From Lepidodermella squamata (lineage: Eukaryota; Gastrotricha), in NCBI GenBank assembly GCA_047495785.1, contig JBLDXI010000028.1, positions 682,001-746,000 of the forward strand: a stretch of DNA of 64,000 nt, given 5' to 3'. A program made the position numbers and the translations under genes. Shown piece after piece: positions 47,032 to 57,902 of the stretch (positions are counted from its first letter, which is position 1; each line of letters starts with the position of its first letter). Under the pieces are notes generated by a model. The model did no database searches, had not been told where the DNA came from, and was given only the letters and a program-made list of their open reading frames with translations.

Positions 47032-50000
47032 TCAAAATGGAGCATCCAGCTGCATGCAGGTACAGTGACAGCCGACAACCGGGCAGTAGATGTACTGGTT
47101 GAACCATTGCAGCAGATGATGAGCATGACCGCCATGACGGCACGACTGGCACCATGTGATCCAACCGTCATCGCCCACTCGCGCCAAACACACGGCACAA
47201 CGCGGCAGGGGACGCTTGCACGACTGACAATAAATTGGCTGAAAAAGAGGAAAACACGGTTAACCACTTACAAAACCGGATCGGTTATTGTTGAAAAACT
47301 ATAAATAGAGGCCAAATTTGCCCAATTAGCGAGACATACAAATTCAACTGAAAACGAAGCTAAAAACTCACCAAAACCCGTTGCATTCCAGCGAGCGGAA
47401 CGCTTTGAACAACCGCCTTTTCGCAGTAAGAGCACCCAAGCGAGACGGTGGGCCGCGGTTTGCCAACCGGAACGCCCAGCGCCCGTCGGAAATCGTCGAA
47501 AGCCGCCCGTTGCCTGAACAGCCTGAACCTATTGAGCAGTTGCCGGTACGTCTCAGTCCACGCGTCGACCTCAGACGGCGGCTTGCGACCGTTACCAAAC
47601 GCATGCGCACAGGCCAACGCTACAGTCTGAATATCACCCGTAACATTCAAATAATTCTGAAGTAATCGCACGAAATCGGTTGATTCAAGACCCGTGAATA
47701 GCAGGCCAGTCAAACGGCCGCCATTCAAATGCTGCCGTGAGACTACGGTAATGAATTTCGAAAATCGTTCATCTGGCAGGTACATTGCTGCTATGGCGAC
47801 TCTGTCCTCCAGAACTAGACCGTCATCGTAGAGTAAGGAATCGGCTGCGGAGGCGAATCGGCCGAATGTCAACAGCAGCTTTAGGTAGGGTTCGGTGACT
47901 TTTTTCAGGTTCGCCTCGACCATGGCGGGTAGGTTGGATTCGACGGCGAGTACGCCGGGCAGGGCCAAAGCGACAATAGGCAACATGTCGTCGGTCGTAT
48001 TCGCTTGGCTGCTACTCGCATGTGACAGCACTTCGAGAGCTAAAAATATTGAATATTAACAGTTAAATCTAACAGCGGAGGCAATTTAATAGTGAACGCC
48101 GTAATTATGGCAGTTCTTAAATTTTTCCTAATAAGTCATGGATCCCGTATAATAAAACCTTGTTACTTTTAGTGGCTTATTATCTTTTTCGCTCATGGCA
48201 TCCCAAGTGCCTAACTTTGCCCCGAATTCTTGCAAGTGTTGGCAACCTATTCCCTTCAGAATAAGGAAATTTACTCCAAATTGCTCGAGATTATTCGCCC
48301 TATTCTCATTTACGAAACAACCGAGATTACGTCGCAGAGACGACGAAGATCCCGACAAGCCTCCTCGGCCGAGCAACATGCCGCCACCGTTGCCCGTTGC
48401 GCCCGTCGACTGCAGCCAATGACGCCTCATTCTGCCTCGTGCCTTAATCACAGGCCTATACCGGGTGAAAAGAAGAAGACAGCTAACGCGGAGCCAGTTT
48501 CACCATCTTCGAATGTGGTTATGGCGTCTAGAGCTTCATCATCTTCCTCCGTTGTGTCTTGCTACTTGCTACGACGACTACTCTGGAGCGGCCATTGCCG
48601 ATTCCGAGTTGGCGTTATTTGCAGACTCCAAAAGCCCACTTACTGGTCTACCAGGGTATGTTCCTACAGGATCTCCTTGCGAGGATGTCAACAGGAGCCA
48701 GCTATCGAAGAAGTTGACTAGCTGATAACGTACCAAATGCTGTTGACTTCGAACAGTGCCTTCTCTCTCATTTCCATGGCTTGCTTCAGTAAACTATCGT
48801 TTTCATCTTTTTCATCATTTTTTTACGAAAACTAAGATCGAGCATAACATCGTGATTTTATATCGATAATTTTACCGATTTGATTTATTGTAACCATTTT
48901 AACCATTTACAATTTCAACGTCGTGTTTGTTTTTGTACTTAGCACGCTCTTCTGCTGTTCTTCTACATTTTATCTCTTAAAAAATTGTACAATGTCGATA
49001 AACGAGGCTGACCTGGCTAAAATTAGCATGCTGATCTCTGACAGTGAAACCCAAACTTAAGTCAATCAACTTTAGTCAATGAACAGGTCGGTCATGTCAA
49101 CTCGAGAAGAAGTCATATTATCATTCCGACGAAATAATCAATCTAAAAATTGAGGTCATAAAGAAGCTGCTTTACAACACATAATTATCTCTCGCGAAGT
49201 CAAGGAAAAGGCAGGTGAAACCAGCCACGGCTCGTCAAGGTCGACATTATCCAGCCAATGTACTAATGCTACGTTGATTCCCACTATATCTCTGACTTGT
49301 ATCAATGACTGACTTATACTGACTTTGCAATTAGAATAGCTTGGAGAACAGTTGTGGTGTCAAAATTTCTGGTACGTCCGAAATTCTGGAAAGATGCTTG
49401 TCTGACTAAATTGACGTGTCACAGCTCTACTAATGGCTTGGAAGGTGGCGCTTGTCAAAAGCGGTTTGCGGTCTATAAATTGCAGTGTTTGGATTATAAT
49501 GAGTACTATGTGGGCATGACCGGTCGGTCTGTGCAAAAGCGAATGAGAGATAACCATCTGGCGAGTATAAATCTATAAGAAAAATGCGACGGGCTACCGC
49601 TATGCTATGTTGTGTCATCCGACAAAATTCTCCACATCTCTTTATTTTAAGGCTATTATCCTCTACGGACCAGTGAATTTCTTTGAACCTAAATCAGCTT
49701 ATGAGCATATTTTTTATAAAAGTCTAAAACCTACTTTAAATACTAAGGGCTAATTTTGCTCCCATTCCCAACTAAGATTCAAATTTGAAAAGCTATCGAC
49801 CCCTTCAAATTTTAAAACATCAGTATCCGAGGTAAAAAATTGATGTGTATACCCTAAAATTCAAACGAAACGATAATATGAGAAGTTTTTCGGTTATCAT
49901 ATAGGGGTTATCGAGGTATAAGTACACTTCATTCAAGTTACATATTTTGGACAAAATAACAATCGAATACAAAATAATATGAAATCCAACTCACCGAGAG

Positions 50001-53000
50001 GCAATTTGAGTAGATACAGAGCGATGGCAGCTGCTCTCGCGGCTTGGCCAGGCAGTTCTGCAATCGCGCGAACGAACGTTTCAATGACAAAGTTATCCGC
50101 CGAGTTGTCTTGCACATTCAACACAGGCCAGCCGCACAGCCGAACGATATCCTGGCGTTCGTGAGCCACGTAGATTTTCGTCGTGAAATCAGTCGATTCC
50201 AACTTAACAGTTTTCTCATCGCGCTGTAACTGCAGCGACGAAGTTCGACCGCGGCTGCTAATGCCACCTGGAACAGCACTCAGCGGCGTTGTAGCCGTCG
50301 ACGCATTCGAAGACGTTCTCGGCGTGCCACAGCTGAAAACTGAGCAAACGCCGCGCAAGTCGATTTTGCCCTCGTTCAACGCAGTTGGCACGACGGAAAG
50401 CCGGTGGCGTTGGTTCAACCAGTTCCAGAAGGGTTTCGCCAGCTGATTCAACGGATGAGCGATTATTTCAGGGCTCATTCTACCTAAAAAAAATCAAATC
50501 AATCGTAAATATGTTTGTTAATTAATCGACCAGATAAAAATATTTCAAGCCGCATATGATTTCATGGAACGCCACGGGCCTAGGGGCTCGATAAGTCGTT
50601 CGGTGACCGATTAACGCCGGGCGTCAGCAGGGCAATTAGCAACCCGGTTAACATCAGCCATCAGCCATTAGAAAACGATGAAAGTGATTAGCACTAAATA
50701 CTGCAATCAAATGCGACCATAATCGCAATTTTTTCGACCCTTGCGCCATCTGAACGGCACTCAAGGCGAATTTCGAAAGGACCTCGACGGTCAACAAGAC
50801 GAGGCTCCTGTATCGATTTCACGCGATTTCTATGCCACCAAGATTTTTATTCCATTCTTAATAATCTAGTGTATTTTTACATCTCACTAGCATAAAGAGG
50901 CATGTCCTGTGTCCTCTGTGAGAATTTCAGACATAGGTATTGGGCGTCCCTGTAGATGTCAAGAACTGTAAGCCGATTTATGTATGTTAACTGAACGCCC
51001 GTTGCCTCGATACTAAATTCGACGTTCTCTTCTTAAGGATCTCAACTTGGACAATGTGCCTCTTATTATTATTGTTACCTCAAAGCCTTGCGAAGATTTT
51101 GATGGGGGTCGTTAAGAATCGGATTCTTCACTGCCGGGATCATTAATCGAACGTCAGCTATGCCACGCTATTGCTGAACAAAGAGATGAATACCGTGGCC
51201 TATGCACTGAATAATAAAATGTTTAGGGCCATGGGCCCATTCAAAAAGGTCCACCACGACCGTGGGACTGAATTTACCGGGATCGTTTTCAAAAAATACA
51301 ACATTGCGGTTGCGAGTCACCGCCGCGAAAACCATGGCAGAATGGTAAAGTTGAACGTGCCAACGCTACTATGGAAAGTCGCTTTTGTGCTCGGGTGATT
51401 GAAACGGAGACCCCTATTGGCTATCGATTCTCCCGAGCACCGTCTTCAAGATGAACTGTGAATGGACTCGAGTTAATGGCCAACCGCCTTTCAGTTTCTA
51501 CTTTGGTCGTCATCCTAGAGGCATGTTCGATGACTCCAACGCCGACGGAAAAGAGCTAAAGGTCGAAGCTAAGGCTAAGCTAATTGCTGAATGTAAAATA
51601 GCGAAAAAGAGCTAAAGAAATGAAAGAATGCACTGAAACGATTGGCTGCTGAAATTTCTAGCTTTTCAGGGGTCCAAAACTTTATACCTACTCTAGATTT
51701 ATACACGACCTCGGCTCACTTACGAAGACTAGCTCTGATCAGACAGAAACCTAGGTTATTCTAACTTATTTTATGCTCGTTTGAACATCATTTTCGGTCT
51801 ATTTTCAAGCCTGTCTCAACCCATTGCGCACGTCAAAAATTCGCTTAATGATTTAAGCAAAAATCATAAGCTACGAGTGCTGGTAGAAAAATTAAGCCTA
51901 GCAGAATTCGAATGTGCCGTCTGCAACGATTTAATTCATCCTGACAACCGTTTCCGCTGCTCCGGGTGTAACGTAGCTGTCCATGGCTATTGTAATGGTT
52001 TCAATGTCTCTCGGCTTTCTTTTTTTCGGATGCCGTTCCCTGCCTGCTGTTAGTACTCAATATCAGAACATCAAAGCTTGGGCCGTGGTATCATCTCCAT
52101 CGACATGTCGATGCTGTGGTAAGCCCGGCCTGGCTAGCAATTTATGCGAATCCTGTGGCTCCGCGAAAAACTTGTCTTTTTCGAAAAATCAAATTGCTAT
52201 TGCGGTAAACCTGTCTTCGCCGCCTGTTTTCCTGTAAAAGATGCAGATCCTGTAACTTTTCAGCACTTCTTTGTTTCGATCACTTTATGAAAAATGTTCA
52301 TCCCAAAAATTTCAAAAATTCAGGTGTGAACCCATACTTTTCTCTCAGAAAGTCTTGGTAGGAAAATTCCTTTATGTGGGTTCTGCTCATCTTATGATAA
52401 TTGCAAATGTATGGATCTTCTCAATCCTGTCTCGATTCTACTACGTCTTCAGCTCTTCTAGAACAGGAGATCAAGCTTCCACTTGTGTCCAATTTCAACA
52501 TTTTCATGTCATCTATCCAGCTTAAAATCGACCATTTATTTACATTTTGAACTACTCACGCAATTCAAACATGTCCGTCGATGCTTTATATAGAAAATGG
52601 CAAAAAATTTACCCCAAGGCGCGACTAGTTTCTGCGCATAGTCGCACTCGAGCCGGTATTTGATCAAATCCGACAGGTCCATGCGCGTAGCCGGGTCGAA
52701 CTGACTCGCGCCAGGCTCGTACTGCACCGATTTCAACGCATTGATATTGCGATTGGCACAAAACAAAATCGTATTATCCGGCAAAATGTGCAGTGTAGTC
52801 GGGTCGGTGAACGTCGACGCGACTAAATGATTGCGCGATATGATGGCTAACAACACATTTTTCGCAGTGCCGTGCCAGGCGAAGGTCGAAATCGCCTGGC
52901 TCGAGTCCAACGTTAACGGAACAGCTCGATCTGCGACGAAAGGCTCAATATCCCCAGCACTTCCAGACCCAGGTTCTTGTCCGTAGAGGTGGAATACCGT

Positions 53001-56000
53001 GAAAAGTCGAACATGAGCCGCGTCTCGGTATAAAGCAGCTGCGACTAGGCCATTACCGAAATTAACCGGCGACCAGGCGATTTTCGAAATTTGCCGCTGG
53101 TCCGAGTTCAACATAGCGAAGCAACAGGATAAATTTCGAATGTCCCACAAATGGATTGCACCGTCTTGAGTCGCAGATAGCACTAAGTCTTTATTAGATA
53201 GGTGAGGGGTGACGTTGTATACAGCCTTAGTCCAGGCTGACGTGATCAACTGCTGGTCGCGGACTCCTTTTACGTGAATGACTTTCAGGCGGTCTTTGGT
53301 TGTGCCGACGATAAGGCTTGGCGTTTGTTGGCAGTACCGCCAGGCGACCGAATGGACGAATTCACCGTTGTCTAGCTGCAGCTCCCAGTGTTGCGGTTCG
53401 GTGCTGCCTTTTGAGAACTGACGAATGTCAACGTTCCAGACGTACGTTTTACCGCGGCCGAATGCAGTGACAAGCTAAAATCCCAAAAAATACATCAATG
53501 TAAGACGTAAGCCTTTAGAAGAAATTAATAAGGGAATATAAAATAATTATATTAACTACTTGCACTTCTGATGGCTTCCCACCTCCTGCTAAAGAAATCG
53601 ACTCTAGATTCTTCAATCGAACGGCATTGTGCCTTGACTCAAACCAGTAGATATCTTTACGGGACATCTACAGCTTAGGTGCATTAAGCGTTCGCTGTGA
53701 CAATTAATAAGTGTCAAGGCCAGTCCCTGTCCATCGTTGGTGTTTCCCTTACCGTCGGCGTTTTCACCCATAGACAAATGAACCACGTTCTCTCAAGAAC
53801 GCGCAAGAAGTGCGAGCCAGCTTAATAACGAAAGTTCCCAAAACTAAGAAATATTACTATTACTCTCAAGTTTACAATGAAATTTTGTGAATAGCGGAGT
53901 GTAATAATATGTCTTCGACGAGCTTCTTCAAAAATGATCCTACTGTTTTTTCGAAAATTGATTTTCTCTACTACGCGACTCGTACGGCGCTTTTCGGCGC
54001 AAGTTTCTCTACGCCAAGTCTAAAGACCCTGAGTTGTTTTTCCGCGATTATCGAATGACTCCGCAACAGTTCGAGCGGCTTCACCACCTTGCTGCTACGA
54101 AAATGCCATATCCAGAAGGCAAATGGTTCAAGGCCGCAAAGCGATCACACTCAATATTGATGAACGTCTATTAAACTGGTTATCTTTCTTAACAGGACGC
54201 AAATTTCGAGTGAAAATTCAATAACTGTTTTTCTGAGTGGTACGATGTGACAAGTGGCGTCCCACAAGGAAGTGTCTTAGGCCCACTGCTATTTTTGGTA
54301 TATAACTGATCTGCCAAAATATATTAAATTCAGCATCATTCGTCTATTATGCGATGATATAAAATGATTTCCTCATACTCATTTATTACGAACCTGTAAG
54401 GATCTGCCGGCTGGCATCCCGCCGAACTAACTAGCTTGTGATAATAATCATGTGATCATCAATTAGGCAAAGCCATGTTCGCTTCAGTTAATTCTCTATG
54501 ATATTCAAGGCCCTGAATGGCAGATCCTCAATGTTCGATTCATTCTCAATAAAGTAGTATAATCCGCGACTACTCTTGAAAAACTGGATGCCGTACAGGT
54601 TAGATTCTGCAAAATCACTGGAGCCATGCTGCAACCCCTTGGGCAACGTCATTTTGTAGGAGTGATGGCCTACTTGTACAAAATCATCGTTGCAGGACGT
54701 GGAACAGCTCAGGTTCGATCAAAATTCAAGCGAATTTTCAAACGGTGCAGTCCTACGCGAGAATGCACTGCCAAGCACAATCATCAAATCAGCCTAGCTA
54801 AACCTGCTACCAAGCGCAGTAATATTGAGCCCTTCGAGCGTATAAACAATATCGTACAAAAATGAAATAATCTTCCCACAACTGTGTTCCCATCAGTGAT
54901 CAATGTCGAGCTCTTCAAAATATTTGTTAATGACCTAGGGCTTGCGCTATAGCCAACCATGCGCGCCTGAAATTTTTCCATAAATATAAAAAAGTAGTGC
55001 CAGGCCAAGTCTTGACATTTCCCTGACAGGACCATGCGTAACTGTTTCGTGATATTTACTTGAAGCATTTGAATAAATGTCATATAAATATCATGAGAAA
55101 CCCATTAAAATAATCAAAAATTCAAATAATATTGACTGAAATATTATTGAAAAAATTACCATATTGTGTTCGAAAGGATGCCAATCGATCGCTGTGCATT
55201 GGGGAAGGTCTTTGTTATGCATGTAAAGTACGGTTGACAAATTGACAGACGTCATCGATTCCTTGCCACTGCTTTCAAAGCTGAAAAGAATCAAGAATTC
55301 ACAACCGATTCAATAGACAAGCAATTCAAAGTTGGCCTCTTACTTGACAATTTTCACACTGTCCAGCTTTGCAATAGCTATTATCGAAGGATGGTCAGGA
55401 GATGGGCACCAAGCCATTGCCTAAAAAGATGGAAAATCATTATAAATTGTACAATTATGTAAAAATACTCAAACTTCATCAGTCCATTTTATTAATTCAA
55501 GAATGTTGGCGAATGGGGGCGATTATGAGAGCTACCCCGAACTAAAACCCAACTTCAGAAATTCGAAAAACTTGGCATTCTAGCTCCTGCATAATCTAAA
55601 TCCATGTTGTTCGAATTTTATTCTTGTTTATAAACTAAAATCCAATCAAATATAGCCATGAACCAGTTTGGCCAAAAATTCGATGAGAGCTTTTTAATTG
55701 AATTTTAATAAGAAATTTTAATAGATTAATTTTAGACATTTTGATCAATTAAATTAAGTGGAGTAGCAGGAGTGAACTGAAAAAAACATGCCGTGACATT
55801 ATTGCACGAAAATTCGCGCGACGTAAAAACGGGCAGGGCGTAGAGACTTTCAGCCAGCCGCGTACCAGGGCTATTAGGATCCGGCCCCGGCTTAGCCGAA
55901 CACTTGTACATGGTCAAATCATTGGCACCCAGCGCCAGAAAGGTCTGATGTTCCTCGCTGCGCGTTGGTGACCATAAAATTTCGCACCGCTGCGATTTCA

Positions 56001-56001
56001 T
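47032..56001 (-). CDS. MIOS: GATOR2 complex subunit MIOS (Mio/Sea4)
   Basis: Part of GATOR2, which acts at the lysosome to relieve GATOR1 inhibition of mTORC1 when amino acids are present. Exons in coding order: 56001-55738, 55420-55344, 55280-55160, 53474-52613, 50483-49995, 48039-47372 and 47238-47032. All phases agree, giving 895 aa, close to the human length of 875. WD40-type repeats occupy about 1-430 (AIDWHPFEHN, GAIHLWDIRN, KIAWSPVNFG), then an alpha-solenoid (LCGWPVLN; YLNVTGDIQTVALACAHAFG). The C-terminal zinc domain ends the chain (CSYCEK, YCQSCKRPLPRCAVCLARV, TWCQSCRHGGHAHHLL, CTCMQLD), which is diagnostic for Mio. The donor of exon 1 (AAT|GTCTAA) is weak and could be wrong. Three long introns carry transposon debris. 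Confidence 0.93.
48195..48725 (+). pseudogene. Decayed coding-like sequence in a MIOS intron, probably transposon-derived
   Basis: A GC-richer stretch with protein-like reading in more than one frame, for example the frame from 48230 and then the end of the frame finishing at 48725. This suggests frameshifts. No motif is recognised. It lies a few hundred bases upstream of a retroelement relic on the same strand, which hints at a common origin. Confidence 0.3.
49354..49753 (+). mobile_element. Penelope-like retroelement relic (GIY-YIG endonuclease end)
   Basis: One frame reads YKLQCLDYNEYYVGMTGRSV followed by QKRMRDNHLASI, the pattern of a GIY-YIG nuclease domain with its Cys-containing lead-in, as found at the C-terminus of Penelope-like elements. 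A frameshift at about 49570 moves the rest to another frame, which ends at a stop at 49751-49753. No reverse transcriptase is visible next to it, so this is a truncated, dead 3' fragment, antisense inside a MIOS intron. Confidence 0.65.
51171..51440 (+). mobile_element. Retroelement integrase relic
   Basis: A fragment of an rve-type DDE integrase core: HHDRGTEF, followed after a frameshift by NGKVERANATM. The frame changes and an early end show it is inactive. It may come from an LTR retrotransposon or a Maverick-type element. It lies antisense in the MIOS intron 50484-52612. Confidence 0.65.
51781..52237 (+). pseudogene. PHD-like zinc-finger coding fragment, probably transposon-derived
   Basis: An open frame from 51781 contains CAVCN, then RCSGCNVAVHGYCNG, a Cys/His spacing like PHD or related fingers. 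It runs into a stop at about 52053. Another frame nearby has CRCCGKPGLASNLCESCG. Both lie in the same MIOS intron as the integrase relic and on the same strand. They may be decayed parts of a mobile element, although a small host gene cannot be excluded. Confidence 0.35.
53960..54150 (+). mobile_element. PIF/Harbinger-type transposase N-terminal relic
   Basis: One frame reads RRKFLYAKSKDPELFFRDYR and continues MTPQQFERLHHLA. The pattern resembles the N-terminal region before the DDE domain in PIF/Harbinger transposases (a short Arg-rich run, then F..[FY]RM.P..F..L). The DDE domain is absent. It lies in a MIOS intron. Confidence 0.5.
54130..54865 (+). mobile_element. Non-LTR (LINE) retrotransposon reverse-transcriptase relic
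   Basis: At 54243-54300 a frame reads TSGVPQGSVLGPLLFLVY, the conserved SGVPQGSVLGP block of LINE reverse transcriptases, just before the catalytic palm. It is preceded by a segment of the type LLNWLSFLTGRKFRV. The frame ends early. A later frame (about 54570-54865) looks like the C-terminal region of such elements. Stops and shifts show that it is dead. It is antisense within a MIOS intron. Confidence 0.75.
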
Positions 56002-56077
56002 GATTTTTGAGCAAAATCACGCCCAACGACCTTCAAATTAGCATTAATAAGTCTCTAAATTAAACGAAAAGGACCAT

Positions 56078-56834
56078 ACTTTAATATTCATCTAATTCAT
56101 TTTTTTCTGCATCTAATATCTTTTTTCCACATCTAAATCTTTTTTTCGCATCTAGGCCTTTTTTCTACAGCTAATTCTACTTTTTCTCACATCTAATTTA
56201 AAAATAGCTGGAATGACTTCAAAAAAATTGAAAAATGATTCAGCGCGTTGTTCTCGGTAAGAAAACATATGTTTTGTTGCCAGAACATAGGTAAATCGCT
56301 TTATTTAGCGAAAAGAAAAGAAAAGAAAAACGGAAAAATGAAAGAAAAACATCAATTTAAGGCTTTTCCAAAGCCATATAATGATTCCCAGTGTAGAGGA
56401 GCTTCGACGCGATGATGAACTCTTTTCTACAGCGCGACAGTTGTAGATCATCGATGTCCTTCTTTATCCGGCGATAAAGCTTGGGGTGCTGTTTTCCGGC
56501 CCACCATTCCTTGACATGTTTCTTCATGCGCTAAACATGACTATTGCACAATTTATTTACTACGCCTTTCGCACGTGCATTCTTCTATTAACATTTTCCC
56601 ACGTGCATTTTTCCGCGCGCCTGATCTGGCAACGAAACATATGTTTTCTTACCGAGAACAACGCGCTGAATCATTTTTCAATTTTTTTGAAGTCATTCCA
56701 GCTATTTTTAAATTAGATGTGAGAAAAAGTAGAATTAGCTGTAGAAAAAAGGCCTAGATGCGAAAAAAAGATTTAGATGTGGAAAAAAGATATTAGATGC
56801 AGAAAAAAATGATTTAGATGCCAATTAAAGTATA
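56078..56834. repeat. Foldback element with internally repeated arms
   Basis: Inverted arms of about 207 bp (56078-56284 and 56626-56834) flank a 340-bp core. The outer half of each arm is a run of about six degenerate 20-bp units of the form CATCTA followed by a T run and C. The inner half is unique (CAGCGCGTTGTTCTCGGTAA). This mirrors Drosophila FB-type elements. The core has a short minus-strand frame (56534-56370) containing KEWWAGKQHPKLYRRIKKD, possibly a transposase scrap. Confidence 0.85.
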
Positions 56835-57850
56835 TTTCAACGAAAAATACAGCTCTAAGGTGCTTTCTATCCTTCCATCCGAGATAGCAATCTGCCTGTT
56901 GGAATCATCCTTGTCACATTTTAGGACCATTTTAAGGCCTAATGGCTGTTCAGCTATCTTAAACCAGACAATTTCGAATTTTCAAGCCGCGACCCGAAAA
57001 CCCCAGAAACCTTTTGCAAGCCTGTTCTTCGAATGACTGCATCAGTTCGTCGAAAACAAGAAAAATTAGGATATTAGAGCATATCTTAAGGATATCTTAA
57101 GAACTGTGGTATTTTCAAGCTATAAGTTTTGTGCAAAGCCTGTACTAAGATTTACAACTTCTAACAGCAATGATCGGCCATACTTTAGCCATAGTAGACT
57201 TAAGTTCCACGTATGGTACCGCGGCATTTGAGCCACAATCCTTTTTCACATATTTACCATCAAACCTGTGAGTAAACCGTCATTCAAGAAAACAGCAGCT
57301 TGGCAGGAGTTTCGGAACCCAAATCCGGCCTCAAACCGTAAAAATAACCAAATTTAACTCCACCAAAGCCATGTGTCTCAGTCATTTCAATGAATCGACC
57401 AATAAATGTTGCGTCGCCACGACCATCAAACTCAAACGAAACAAAAATATCGTAAAATCTAAAACAAAATCATTCATGAGCAATCACCATTTTTATTTTC
57501 ATTTTTCTTTTGCTTCTATCGGAGAGTTGCTTTTCGCTAGATCAAACACGGGCAACATTAACAACATCGACACATAATTTAAGAATTATATTTTTTCTTG
57601 CTACTAGAAATGCAAAAAGGAAACCAAGAGAACCAGTACTATTATAATTATTATAAGCAATTTTTGTTTGAAATTTCGCAACCAATAATTTTACAAAGAG
57701 CAATATCGTAGTTTGAGACAACAATTGAGAACTTATCGCCAGAAAATCGCTCGAATTTTTCAAATATTATAATAAATATTGAGAAATTTTGTAAAAAATA
57801 TGCAGCTTGATGTGAGAAGATCCCCGGAATTCAAGGTTTTGGAGATTTAA
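56835..57850. other. Intergenic stretch beyond the MED12 3' end
   Basis: AT-rich. No coding exon, RNA gene or repeat array could be supported. Confidence 0.4.
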
Positions 57851-57856
57851 TTTATT
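57851..57856 (-). terminator. Polyadenylation signal of MED12
   Basis: AATAAA on the minus strand about 47 bp beyond the MED12 stop codon. Confidence 0.5.
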
Positions 57857-57902
57857 ACAAAAGCTGCTTTTTCTGAACGATTTTCTAGCGAAAAGCTCCA
57901 AA

